Part shown: piece by piece, positions 33,460 through 42,870 of the stretch | How positions within the stretch are numbered: the first letter of the stretch is position 1 | Layout of the letters: each line of letters starts with the position of its first letter | Assembly (NCBI RefSeq): GCF_011516635.5 | Contig: NZ_CP096255.1 | Span: forward strand, 6,136,501-6,200,500 | Length of the DNA: 64,000 bases | DNA from: Bradyrhizobium barranii subsp. apii | GTDB taxonomy: Bacteria; Pseudomonadota; Alphaproteobacteria; Rhizobiales; Xanthobacteraceae | Reading direction: 5' to 3' | The notes under the pieces: generated by a model | Told to the model about the DNA's origin: nothing | Seen by the model: only the letters and a program-made list of their open reading frames with translations | Database searches by the model: none | Translations under genes and position numbers: made by a program

Positions 33460-35214
33460 ATGCCAGGTTCATTCATCGTGACATCCTTTGGACGCGTGAT
33501 TTCGGTACGCGGGTCGCTCGCCCGGGTCGGGCTGCTGGCGGCAAGCCAGATGCCGGTCTCGGAAATTCGGGCCACCGTCGGCCGTTTCGTCAGCATCCGC
33601 TGCGCCAGCTCGGTGATCGTCGCCATGATCACCGAGGTGTCCTGCGAGAACCTCTCGAGCTCCGACTACATCGCCATCGCGTCGGTCGACCTGCTCGGCG
33701 AAATCCACAATGCCGCCGACAAGGCCAAGTTTCAGCGCGGCGTCACCAACTATCCGACCATCGGCGATTCCGTCGACCTGATCACGAGCCAGGAGCTGCG
33801 CACGATCTACGCGCCGACCGGATCGGACCAGATCAATGTCGGCTTCCTCCAGCAGGACCGCTCCGTCGTCGCCTACGTCGACGTCGAGGAAATGCTCTCC
33901 AAGCATTTCGCGGTGCTGGGATCGACCGGCGTCGGCAAATCCACCGGCGTGTCGCTGCTGCTCAACGAGATCCTGAAATCACGTCCGAACCTGCGCATCT
34001 TCCTGCTCGACGTTCACAACGAATATGGCCGCTGCTTCGGCGATCGCGCGCTGGTGCTCAACCCGCGGAACCTGAAGCTACCGTTCTGGCTGTTCAACTT
34101 CGAGGAAATCGTCGACGTGCTGTTCGGCGGCCGCGCCGGCGTGCCCGAGGAGCTCGACGTCCTCGCCGAGGTGATCCCGATCGCCAAGGGCATCTACACC
34201 CAGTATCAGAACACCGATCGGCTCGGCCTGAAGCGCATCGATCCCAAGCAGGTCGGCTTCACCGTCGACACGCCGGTACCATACCGCCTGGTCGATTTGA
34301 TCTCGCTGATCGACGAGCGCATGGGCAAGCTGGAAAACCGCTCCTCGCGCATCATCTATCACAAGCTGATCTCGCGCATCGAGGCCGTCCGCAACGACCC
34401 GCGCTACGCCTTCATGTTCGACAACGCCAATGTCGGCGGCGACACCATGGCCGAGGTGATCAGCCATCTGTTCCGCCTGCCCGCCAACGGCAAGCCGATG
34501 ACGGTGATGCAGCTCGCCGGCTTCCCGGCCGAGGTCATCGATTCCGTCGTCTCGGTGCTGTGCCGCATGGCCTTCGACTTCGGCTTGTGGAGCGACGGCG
34601 TGTCGCCGATGCTGTTCGTCTGCGAAGAGGCGCACCGATATGCCTCCGCCGACCGCAATGTCGGCTTCGGGCCGACCCGCAAGGCGGTGTCGCGCATCGC
34701 CAAGGAAGGCCGCAAATACGGCGTCTATCTCGGCCTCATCACCCAACGTCCGGCCGAGCTCGACGCCACCATTATCTCCCAGTGCAATACGCTGTTCACG
34801 ATGCGTCTGGCCAACGAGCGCGACCAGGCGCTGCTGCGCGCCGCGGTATCGGATGCGGCAGCGAACCTGCTGTCCTTCGTGCCATCGCTCGGCACCCGCG
34901 AAGTCCTGGCGTTCGGCGAAGGCGTCGCGCTACCGACCCGCCTGCGCTTCAAGGAGGTGCCGCCGCATCAATTGCCGCGCGGCGAAGCCACCATCTCAAG
35001 CGTGCCGTCGGTCACCTCCGGTCACGACATGCACTTCGTCGGCGCCGTGCTCGAACGCTGGCGCGGTGCCACCTCGCAACGCGACGTGCCGAACGATCCG
35101 GTGTTTTCGCAGCCGCCCGCAAAGACGCTTGCAACCGCCGAAGCGCCGATGCTGCAGCCCTCGATGGGGCTGGACCCGGATCGCTTCTCGCTGCTGAAGA
35201 AGCCGCTGCGGTAA
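33460..35214 (+). CDS. HerA-like ATPase (DUF87)
   Basis: A 584-residue protein. The N-terminal 130 residues form a HAS-barrel-like beta domain. Walker A is GSTGVGKST (153-161). Walker B is MLFVCEEAH near 384-392, followed by the RecA-like sensor GLITQRPAELDATIISQCNTLFTMRLANERDQ. This is the order in HerA/FtsK-type hexameric motors that pump DNA. A TTG two codons earlier is an alternative start. HerA normally works with the nuclease NurA; no NurA-like gene is next to it here. It may be a chromosomal stand-alone motor, or part of DNA repair or defence. Unaltered composition suggests a resident gene. Confidence 0.85.
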   Translation: MPGSFIVTSFGRVISVRGSLARVGLLAASQMPVSEIRATVGRFVSIRCASSVIVAMITEVSCENLSSSDYIAIASVDLLGEIHNAADKAKFQRGVTNYPTIGDSVDLITSQELRTIYAPTGSDQINVGFLQQDRSVVAYVDVEEMLSKHFAVLGSTGVGKSTGVSLLLNEILKSRPNLRIFLLDVHNEYGRCFGDRALVLNPRNLKLPFWLFNFEEIVDVLFGGRAGVPEELDVLAEVIPIAKGIYTQYQNTDRLGLKRIDPKQVGFTVDTPVPYRLVDLISLIDERMGKLENRSSRIIYHKLISRIEAVRNDPRYAFMFDNANVGGDTMAEVISHLFRLPANGKPMTVMQLAGFPAEVIDSVVSVLCRMAFDFGLWSDGVSPMLFVCEEAHRYASADRNVGFGPTRKAVSRIAKEGRKYGVYLGLITQRPAELDATIISQCNTLFTMRLANERDQALLRAAVSDAAANLLSFVPSLGTREVLAFGEGVALPTRLRFKEVPPHQLPRGEATISSVPSVTSGHDMHFVGAVLERWRGATSQRDVPNDPVFSQPPAKTLATAEAPMLQPSMGLDPDRFSLLKKPLR

Positions 35215-35243
35215 GGAACGGACACCACTTCGGCAAATTCCGC

Positions 35244-35312
35244 TGTCATGCCCCGGCTTGACCGGGGCATCCAGTACGCCGCGGCCCCTCGATTCAATCA
35301 CGATCGCCTCTG
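35244..35312. repeat. Intergenic repeat, CATCCAGTACGCCGCGGCC family
   Basis: The unit holds GTCATGCCCCGGCTTGACCG, a stem GCCCCGGCTTGACCGGGGC, then ATCCAGTACGCCGCGGCC and TCGATTCAA. A related copy lies at 54531-54632, with GTCATTCCCCGC...GCGGGGAATCCAGTACGCCGCGGCC. It separates the HerA-like gene from the cyclase-like gene and may act as a terminator. Confidence 0.65.
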
Positions 35313-35457
35313 GAATTTCCCGAACAACGAACAGTCGTGAAAGACGGGGAATGCCCCGGATATCGCGGATCGAGGCCGCGTCTCGCGGATAGCCCAAGGC
35401 TTGTCCTTCGTGCTACCCTTGCCTTTTGGAGCCGGTTTGAGCACGCGGGGCGCGAGG

Positions 35458-38358
35458 ATGTCCGTGGGCGGTGCCAATATTGCGGATCGCAACATCATAA
35501 CGGTGCTCGCCGTCGACATGGTGGGTTCAACTCGCCACATCGCGGCTTGCGACCCCGATGAAGCTCAAGCGTTTTTGGACCAGTGGCTGGATCACATCCG
35601 CAACTCCGTGGAGCGTCTCGGGGGACAGATTGTCCACTATGCGGGAGACGGTGGCATTGCCATATTCGGCTGGCCAACCGCATATGAGGATCATGCGGAT
35701 CGTGCGTGCATCGCAGCCTGGGACATTCAGAGTCATAGCCAGTCGTCCGGCCCCAGGGGAGATCCGGTCAATTTTCGCGTCGGACTTCACTCCGGCCTGG
35801 TCGGCTTACGCATAGGCGGCAAAAATGCCATCGCCCGCTTCGACGTTGCCGGAGCGACTGTGCACGTTGCTGCCAAGCTGCAGCAGGAAGCAGCGGCAGG
35901 CGAGATCAGGGTTAGCGCCGAAACCGCAAAGCTGTGCCGATCGCCACTCGGCCTTACGGCGCACAAGACGACTTCGGGAATCGCCGATCGGGTCATCGAG
36001 GCCTACACGCTGAATGCCCGGCCGGACGATGTCGATCACAACGAAATCGCCAGCCGCTATCAAAATCCGATCGTGAATCGGGTCGACGAACTTGCGGCGC
36101 TTCGGGAGCTCCTCCCGCGCCCGGGCGCCAAAAGCTGCTCCGTCACGCTGCTGGGCGAACCAGGTATCGGTAAGAGCCGCCTTGCGACAGCCGTAATGAC
36201 CGAGGCACTGACATCCGACGTGAGATGCTGCGTCTTTTATGGCGGCGTACAGAAACGTGCCACCGCGTTCGCCGCCGCCCGCACCTTGGTGGGCGACATG
36301 CTCGCTGCAAACAGCTCATCTTCGGATGCACATATTCGTGAGGCTCTCGCGGAACTGCACATCGAGGCAGCCGATCGCAGAAAGCTCGAAGCCCTATTCA
36401 TCGCCGGAAAAGCGTCCTCTCGCCAACGATTGACCGACAATACGCAAACGCAAATTGCACGTGCACTTGTCAATGCCTTCCTCGCATTGGCGCTTGATAG
36501 ACCAACTCTCTTGCTGATCGAAGACCTCCAGTGGATCGATCCGGAAAGCCGCCATTTCCTGAAATTGCTTGCTCGCGCAAGTACCCCACAGCCGCTTTGC
36601 ATATTGCTGACCGGACGTCCGGAATCATCAGACCAGTCCATGGAGATTGCGGGCTCGCTCATTCATCTGCAACCGCTGTCGCGGGCCTGCATGGAGGCTT
36701 TGGGACGCCAATTGTGGCCGAAAACTCGATCCCCGACCGTGTTTGCGAGAGCAATCGATCGCGCCGACGGCGTCCCCATCGTATTGGAAGAGTTCTTGCG
36801 TTCGGCGGACGCGACGAACGCAACGAGCGAACATTCGCTGCCTCAGAGCGTCGAGTCCGTGATTCATGCGCGGCTGCAACGGCTTTCTCCGAAGTTGAAG
36901 GCATTCGTGCAGACGCTCAGCCTGCTGGGAGAGGAGGTCGAAATCCAATTGGCCACGACGGTGCTCGGCGTGGACGTAGGCGAGCTGCTGACTGCGTTGT
37001 TCGAGCTTGCCCGATTTGCTTTTGTCCATCCGCTTGCGGATAACTCCGTGCGTTTCCGGCATCAGATCATCGCCGAGGCCTGTGCAAACACGATACCGCG
37101 TGGCCGGCGTCTGGAAATCCACCAGGCCGCTGTCCAGGCGATCATTCGGCGCTACCCGAATCTGGATGGTCGTTACGAACAGTTGGCCTTTCATGCAGAG
37201 GAAGCCGGAGATGCTGATGCTGCACTTGGCTATCTCTGGGAGGCCGCCGTCGAAGCGCGCCGGAACGCCGCAGCCTCATCGCTCAGCTTGATATACGACC
37301 GGGCGCTCAAGCTCATCGAGCGTCTTGGGGAAGCCGCCGAAGAAAAATATGTCGACTTCGGTCGAATGAGCTTCGCTTCGATGCTGCAACTCGGCGAATT
37401 CAAAAAAGTAAATATGCATTTGCCGCGAACGTTGGAGCTGGCGCGGCGCCAAGGCAGGATTGCTCACGTGTGCAGCGTCCAGTCGCAACTCGGGATGGTC
37501 TACTGGTTTGAGGGCCGGTATGAAGAAGGGCTGCAAATAACGAGCGAGGGATTGAGAACGGCTCGAGCGCTGAAATCGACCGCACTCATATTTTCAAATC
37601 AGACTATCATGGCAAATGTGTTGCACAGCATGGGCCACGTCCATCGCGCGATTGCGGCGATGGACGAACTGAATGAAATGCTCACAGGAGAACTCGAGAC
37701 TGCCCGTCTCGGGACACCGGCCGGTCCAAAATGCACGGTTTTGGCATTCAGGAGCTGGTTCATGAATGCAACAGGTCAATATGCGGAGGCGCTCGGATTC
37801 GCATTGCGTGCATTGGAGATCGCAATTCGTGAACAGGATTCATATGGGCAAATGCTCGCCCGCATTACGATGGGACGAAATCTCCTCATGCTCCATCGAA
37901 ATGACCAGGCTGTGGAATGCCTGTCGATTGCAAGGGAGATCGTCGAACGTAACGGCTACGATGCCAGCAAGGCCAACCTGACCGGAGCAATGGCGACCGC
38001 TCTGGCACGAACAGGCCAGGCACATCAGGCCGTCGACCTGATAGACGCTTGTATGGAGAGCGGCACGCATCTGCGGACAGGCCAGATCGAGCTCTGCCTT
38101 CTCTATGCCGGTTACGCTGAGGCTCTCGTTCGGGACGGGAAATCCGAACGTGGCCTGAGCGCCCTGGATGCTGCTCTTTCCATCGCCAGGACCATCAGGA
38201 ATCCATGGCTAATTGTCGAATGTCTTGGTTTGAGGGCGCGACTGCTCGCCGAGGCGAAGCCTGGCACCGCCCGCGTCGCTGAGGATCTCGCCGAGATGCA
38301 CGCGATTTGCGATCAGTTTGGCATTGTTGCCTGGGACGGATCCCGGCTCGCGGTTTAG
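35458..38358 (+). CDS. Class III cyclase-domain / AAA ATPase / TPR regulator
   Basis: The protein is 966 residues from ATG 35458. Residues 15-180 are a class III nucleotide cyclase domain, with metal aspartates in AVDMVGST (Asp 20) and YAGDGGIAIFG (Asp 64). The transition-state Asn and Arg normally in VNLAARL are replaced by His and Lys (GATVHVAAKLQ, 136 and 140), so catalysis is doubtful. A STAND-type ATPase follows, with Walker A GEPGIGKSR (233-241) and Walker B LLLIEDLQWID. A long C-terminal TPR-like helical region runs from about 600. Such proteins act as large signal sensors. The partner and signal are unknown. The only neighbours are the HerA-like gene and a cytochrome. Confidence 0.82.
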   Translation: MSVGGANIADRNIITVLAVDMVGSTRHIAACDPDEAQAFLDQWLDHIRNSVERLGGQIVHYAGDGGIAIFGWPTAYEDHADRACIAAWDIQSHSQSSGPRGDPVNFRVGLHSGLVGLRIGGKNAIARFDVAGATVHVAAKLQQEAAAGEIRVSAETAKLCRSPLGLTAHKTTSGIADRVIEAYTLNARPDDVDHNEIASRYQNPIVNRVDELAALRELLPRPGAKSCSVTLLGEPGIGKSRLATAVMTEALTSDVRCCVFYGGVQKRATAFAAARTLVGDMLAANSSSSDAHIREALAELHIEAADRRKLEALFIAGKASSRQRLTDNTQTQIARALVNAFLALALDRPTLLLIEDLQWIDPESRHFLKLLARASTPQPLCILLTGRPESSDQSMEIAGSLIHLQPLSRACMEALGRQLWPKTRSPTVFARAIDRADGVPIVLEEFLRSADATNATSEHSLPQSVESVIHARLQRLSPKLKAFVQTLSLLGEEVEIQLATTVLGVDVGELLTALFELARFAFVHPLADNSVRFRHQIIAEACANTIPRGRRLEIHQAAVQAIIRRYPNLDGRYEQLAFHAEEAGDADAALGYLWEAAVEARRNAAASSLSLIYDRALKLIERLGEAAEEKYVDFGRMSFASMLQLGEFKKVNMHLPRTLELARRQGRIAHVCSVQSQLGMVYWFEGRYEEGLQITSEGLRTARALKSTALIFSNQTIMANVLHSMGHVHRAIAAMDELNEMLTGELETARLGTPAGPKCTVLAFRSWFMNATGQYAEALGFALRALEIAIREQDSYGQMLARITMGRNLLMLHRNDQAVECLSIAREIVERNGYDASKANLTGAMATALARTGQAHQAVDLIDACMESGTHLRTGQIELCLLYAGYAEALVRDGKSERGLSALDAALSIARTIRNPWLIVECLGLRARLLAEAKPGTARVAEDLAEMHAICDQFGIVAWDGSRLAV

Positions 38359-38632
38359 CAAGGCCGCTCGTGTCGAGACACACCAGTTCACAGGAACCCG
38401 TGTCGCGGGCTCGCCGCGCTCAACGGGCGTGGCATGCAATCCGGAGCTTCGACTCGGAGCAACGACCTTGACGGGACTTTGCCAAGAAGTACAATCTCGA
38501 GCATCCGGCGGCTATTTCTGACAGCTCTCGTCGCTACCGGGCGAGCTGCGTCTCGCCCAGCTCCGCATATCTGCACAGATTCTGGTTTCGAGAAAACGGG
38601 TGGTTCAATTGTAGTTCATGGAGGGTCATGCG

Positions 38633-40406
38633 ATGCTTCGTATCGCTTTCCTCATTGGCTTTGCGCTGGTCGCCGCCGCAAGTTCGGGAATTGAGACCGC
38701 TCTCGGCGATCCCATTTATGTCGACCAAGGCCCGACATGGACAGCGGAAGACAGGGCCGACTACTACACGCGCGACCAAGGCTCCCGCTTGATCAACCTC
38801 ACCTGGTTACGGGCATTGAAAGCGAAGGACGGACAACCGTTCCTCTCGGATGGTCTTACCCGATACGGCTTTCTCCCAAATCCGGGCAATAATACCAACC
38901 TCCCCGTCGGCCTCCACACCACAGGTCCCGCAGAGTCCCCGATGGTCGGGATAACATGCTCCGCGTGCCACACGCGGCAGGTTGAAGTGGGGGGCAAGAC
39001 GTACCGCATTGATGGCGGTCCGGCCTTTATGGATTTCCAGGAGTTCCTGAGCGACCTGGACAAGGCGGTAGGAGACGCGACCGCCAGCGAGACGGCATTC
39101 GCTGCATTTGCTGCGGCCGTCTCCCAACCTGCGACACCTTCTGCTGCCGATATTGCCGCACTACGGCAGAGGGTTGATGCATGGCACCTGCGCTTCCATG
39201 CATTCGCGGCCGGTACATTGCCGCCAGTTGGCTGGGGGCCTGGACGCCGTCGGGATCATCTTCAACCGCATATCCGGCACCGACGTTGGGCCGCCGCCTG
39301 ATTTTTTGATCAAGGAAAACATGAGGATTGCCGACGCTCCGGTGCGGTATCCTTTCCTGTGGAATACACCGATGCAGAACCAAACCGACTGGGCCGGTTT
39401 TGTGTCGAATGGAAACCGCATTTTTGCACTTGCCCGGAACACCGGGCAGGCTCTGGCGTTCGCCAACTTCGAACCAAAAAAGCTTTCGCTCGGCTTATTC
39501 TTCGACTACGCCAACTCCATCAACTTCGATGGGCTGGAAAGACTCGAGAAACTGGTCTTGAAGATGGGTCCGCCAAAATGGCCACTGGAATGGCCTTTCG
39601 ACAAGAAACTGGCTGACGAAGGTCAAAAACTCTACCAAAGACACTGCAGTGACGGGTGTCACGAGAAGAAGGAGATACACGCCCTGCGTGACTTGTTTGC
39701 TACGACGTGGGAGACGCCGCTCAAGAATGTCGGCACCGACACTCGTCAATTCGATGAGCTCGGCTGGAGAGTGAAGACCGGCGCGCTGAAGGGAGCAGGC
39801 ACCCTGGGCGTCGCCAGGGATCTCGAGGAAGAGGACTACGCCGTCCACATGATGTTCAGCGCAGTCGCCGGTACGATTCTGAACTATAAGCTGTCTCTGG
39901 GGAGCGAGCTCGGTGCCGGTGACGGCTTTGGCTCCTCCTTGCCTCGCAACGGGCAAGTGGCACGCACCGCGTCCAAGTCTCCGCTGCCAGCGTCACCGGC
40001 TCCGGCACGGGCCTCCGCCGAACCGCCCAGCGCGCAACCATCGGGACCGCCGGAAAGCCTGACGATCGAGCCTTGGACGTTCTTCAAGCGCACCCTCAAC
40101 AGAGGCGAGTATGAAGCTCGCGTGCTGGAGGGAATTTGGGCCGCGGCGCCTTATTTGCACAACGGCTCGGTGCCGACATTGGCGGAATTGCTCGTACCGC
40201 CTGCGAAGCGCATGTCACAATTCAAAGTTGGCGCGAGATACGACATCAAGAATGTTGGTCTTGACGTCACACAAGAGGGGCCAACTCGTCCAGTCACCGA
40301 TTGCAATGACCTCAATTCAGGAAACAGCCGGTGCGGGCATGACTATGGCACGCGCTTGAGCGACGACGAAAAGAAGGCACTCCTCGAATATTTGAAGACT
40401 CTTTGA
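38633..40406 (+). pseudogene. Secreted di-heme cytochrome c protein, frameshifted
   Basis: The start at 38633 follows GGAGGG and gives a signal peptide (MLRIAFLIGFALVAAASSG). The first frame holds MVGITCSACHTRQVEVGG, a heme site, and stays sensible up to LPPVGWGPG near 39240. The continuation LDAVGIIFNRISGTDVG is in the next frame and runs to 40406, with a second heme-like motif HCSDGCHEKKE, which is C-x3-C-H instead of C-x2-C-H. The C-terminus has EGIWAAAPYLHNGSVPTLAELL, typical of multi-heme peroxidase/RoxA-like cytochromes. A missing 8-base piece between two CCTGG copies would restore the frame. The gene ends against an IS5 element. Confidence 0.7.
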
Positions 40407-41396
40407 GAGCCTCGGCTCTGTCTGCGCCAGCCAGGATGTAGTCCGCGCATGCGCTTTGCGCTAAGTGTCCGACCGAAAAATAAGTTGAGTGATATCAGCG
40501 AGTTCTGATTCCATCGGTGTTGCGAAGCATCAAAGGGATCGAGAATGTGGACTGATATCACCCGGGCACAGTTTGCCCGAGAGGAGCTGCGTTTGCCAAG
40601 CGACTTGACGGATGCGGAATGGGGCGTGCTGGAGAGGTTGCTTCCTGTGCGGGCCAAGCGCGGGCGGCGCCCGAAATGGAGCTATCGCGACATCGTCGAG
40701 GCAGTACTCTATCTGCTGCGCGGCGGATTGCCGTGGCGCATGCTGCCGCCCACTCTGTTTCCACCAATGACCACGGTGCAGTACTATTTCTACCAATGGC
40801 GCGACAGCGGATTGTGGCAATCGATCAACCACGCACTCCTGATGCTGGCGCGCGAGGCGATCGGCCGGGAGGCCTCGCCGACGGCCGGCGTGATCGACAG
40901 CCAATCGGTCAAGACCACGGAAAGTGGCGGCCCTCGCGGCTACGACGCGGGAAAGAAGATCAAGGGTCGAAAGCGCCACATCGTCACCGACACCCAAGGG
41001 CTCCTGGTCGGAGCGATCGTTCACGCTGCCGACGTCCAGGATCGTGACGGCACGCCAGATGTCCTGTGCAGCATTCGCTACCGCTTCCCCTGGCTGCGCC
41101 ATATCTTCGCCGATGGCGGCTATGCCGGCGAAAAGCTCAAGGCGGTGCTGGAAAAGATCGGCCGGTGGACTGTCGAGATCATCAAGCGCTCCGATGCCGC
41201 ACAGGGCTTCGAGGTGCTTCCGCGCCGCTGGGTGGTCGAACGAACCTTCGCCTGGCTCGGCCGCAACCGCAGATTGGCCAAGGACTTCGAGCGAACCATC
41301 GAAAGCGCAACTGCCTGGCTCTTCCTCGCCTCTGTCCAACTCATGACAAGGCGCATCGCAGCGATAAAAACAGCAATGCAATTTTGAGTCAGGCTC
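40407..41396 (+). mobile_element. IS5-family insertion sequence (second)
   Basis: An IS5 transposase gene is flanked by GAGCCT at 40407-40412 and its inverse AGGCTC at 41391-41396. The inverted match is short, so the ends are approximate, and no clear target duplication is visible (TGA versus TAA at the borders). The left end touches the stop codon of the cytochrome pseudogene. This element belongs to a different IS5 subgroup from the one at 15127. Confidence 0.65.
40545..41387 (+). CDS. IS5-family transposase, 280 aa
   Basis: A complete transposase with N-terminal LTDAEWGVLERLLPVRAKRGRRPKWSYRDIVEAVLYLLRGGLPWRMLP and catalytic DDE residues in GVIDSQSVKTTE (Asp), IFADGGYAGEK (Asp) and PRRWVVERTFAWLGRNRRLAKD (Glu). 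No internal stop or frameshift is seen. Its length and the GYDAGKKIKGRKRHIVTD block are typical of IS5-group transposases of rhizobia. Confidence 0.92.
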   Translation: MWTDITRAQFAREELRLPSDLTDAEWGVLERLLPVRAKRGRRPKWSYRDIVEAVLYLLRGGLPWRMLPPTLFPPMTTVQYYFYQWRDSGLWQSINHALLMLAREAIGREASPTAGVIDSQSVKTTESGGPRGYDAGKKIKGRKRHIVTDTQGLLVGAIVHAADVQDRDGTPDVLCSIRYRFPWLRHIFADGGYAGEKLKAVLEKIGRWTVEIIKRSDAAQGFEVLPRRWVVERTFAWLGRNRRLAKDFERTIESATAWLFLASVQLMTRRIAAIKTAMQF

Positions 41397-41455
41397 TAAG
41401 GACTGCGATCGACTATGTTCCGCGCTTCCCCGAGAGCCCCATCCGGAACATCGTC

Positions 41456-42037
41456 ATGCCCCTTCCTCCTTCACAACGCTTCCCCGCACCCGCCCTCGAC
41501 ACGCTCCCCGACGACATCCGCACGCGCCTGCTCGCCGTGCAGGAGAAGAGCGGCTTCGTGCCGAACGTGTTCCTGACGCTGGCGTACCGGCCCGACGAGT
41601 TCCGCGCGTTCTTCGCCTATCACGACGCGCTGATGGAGAAGGACGGCGGCCTCACCAAGGCCGAACGCGAGATGATCGTGGTCGCGACCTCGGCGGCCAA
41701 CCAGTGCCAGTATTGCGTGATCGCGCACGGCGCGATCCTGCGCATCCGCGCCAAGAACCCGCTGATCGCCGACCAGGTCGCGGTGAACTATCGCAAGGCC
41801 GACATCACGCCGCGGCAAAAGGCGATGCTCGATTTCGCGATGAAGGTCTCGGCCGACGCACAGCGCGTCTCCGAGGAGGACTTCGGGGCGCTTGCACCGC
41901 ACGGCTTCAGCGACGACGACATCTGGGACATCGCCGCGATCTCCGCCTTCTTCGCGCTGTCCAATCGGCTGGCAAACTTCACCGGCATGAGGCCGAACGA
42001 GGAGTTTTACCTGATGGGGCGCTTGCCGAAAAAATGA
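41456..42037 (+). CDS. Peroxidase-related AhpD/carboxymuconolactone decarboxylase-like protein
   Basis: The protein is 193 residues from ATG 41456; the longer open frame upstream shadows the transposase. The active site is NQCQYCVIAHG, a C-x-x-C followed by His, as in AhpD-like alkylhydroperoxidases. KAEREMIVVATSAAN and FVPNVFLTLAYRPDEFRAFFAYHDALM are typical of the peroxidase-related enzyme subgroup. It would reduce hydroperoxides using a cysteine pair. The stop overlaps the start of the MgtC gene by 4 bases. Confidence 0.85.
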   Translation: MPLPPSQRFPAPALDTLPDDIRTRLLAVQEKSGFVPNVFLTLAYRPDEFRAFFAYHDALMEKDGGLTKAEREMIVVATSAANQCQYCVIAHGAILRIRAKNPLIADQVAVNYRKADITPRQKAMLDFAMKVSADAQRVSEEDFGALAPHGFSDDDIWDIAAISAFFALSNRLANFTGMRPNEEFYLMGRLPKK

Positions 42038-42531
42038 CGGAGCTCGACTGGTCCGAAATCCTTGCTCGTCTCGGTGCCGCGACCGTCGCCGCCGGCGCGA
42101 TCGGCCTCGACCGCGACCTGCACGGCAAACCGATCGGGCTGAAGACGCTCGGCATCGTCGGGCTCTCCACGGCGACCGTGGTTCTGCTCGCCCTGCAGCT
42201 CGCCGAGCCAACCAGGGTCGCCGATGCCACCAGCCGCGTCATCCAGGGCATCCTCACCGGCATCGGCTTTCTCGGCGCCGGCGTCATCGTGCATCAGAGC
42301 ATGGGATTTCGCGTCCGCGGGCTGACCAGCGCCGCCTGCACCTTTCTCGCGGCCTGCATCGGCATCGTCTGCGGCGCCGGACAGTGGAAGATCGTCGCCG
42401 TCGCACTGGCGCTCGCCTTCGTGCTGCTGACGGTGGGCCGCCACATCGAGCGACGGCTGCACCGCATGCTCGGCGGCAAGGGGGATGCGCACACCGCGGA
42501 GACGTCTCCGGACGCGCCGCCGCGGACCTAG
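42034..42531 (+). CDS. MgtC/SapB-family membrane protein
   Basis: A 165-residue inner-membrane protein with four hydrophobic segments. MgtC signs are AGAIGLDRDLHGKPIGLKTLGIVGLS and IQGILTGIGFLGAGVIVHQ, then VRGLTSAACTFLAACIGIVCGAG. The C-terminal tail is charged and ends AETSPDAPPRT. MgtC proteins influence magnesium homeostasis or ATP synthase and acid tolerance. It starts by an ATGA overlap with the peroxidase-related gene, so the pair is an operon. Confidence 0.88.
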   Translation: MTELDWSEILARLGAATVAAGAIGLDRDLHGKPIGLKTLGIVGLSTATVVLLALQLAEPTRVADATSRVIQGILTGIGFLGAGVIVHQSMGFRVRGLTSAACTFLAACIGIVCGAGQWKIVAVALALAFVLLTVGRHIERRLHRMLGGKGDAHTAETSPDAPPRT

Positions 42532-42563
42532 CCGGCTGCGCCAGCACGCGGCTCTCACATCCG

Positions 42564-42731
42564 TCACGTTTTCCGTCGCTGGCTCCAGAAGCTTCCGACA
42601 CCGACGATGGCGGTGACGAGCAGAACGGCAACGAAGGTCTGGATGATCGTGAAATTCAGGGCATCGCGCGCGACGAACAGCGCGGTGATGGCACCGGCAA
42701 CGATGAACAGAATGCGAAAGATTGCGCTCAC
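42564..42731 (-). CDS. Small membrane protein, 55 aa
   Basis: A GTG start at 42731 lies 7 bases after a strong GGAGG. The product begins MSAIFRILFIVAGAITALFV and has a second hydrophobic stretch, TFVAVLLVTAIVGVGSF, ending SQRRKT. Two membrane helices separated by a short polar loop (ARDALNF) are evident. The positive C-terminus should face the cytoplasm. The function is unknown. It lies between mgtC and the Crp/Fnr gene and is easily missed because of its size. Confidence 0.65.
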   Translation of the reverse strand: MSAIFRILFIVAGAITALFVARDALNFTIIQTFVAVLLVTAIVGVGSFWSQRRKT

Positions 42732-42870
42732 GGTGATGCCTCCGGGTCAGCATGACTCGGAGCCACCTGCGCCCTCGACATTCAGGCAACACCGGTTCGG
42801 CAATCATGCCGACGGACCATAGCGCCCTGCGCCGATACGAATTTGCGGTAGGTCAAGTCGCCTGCGCGCC

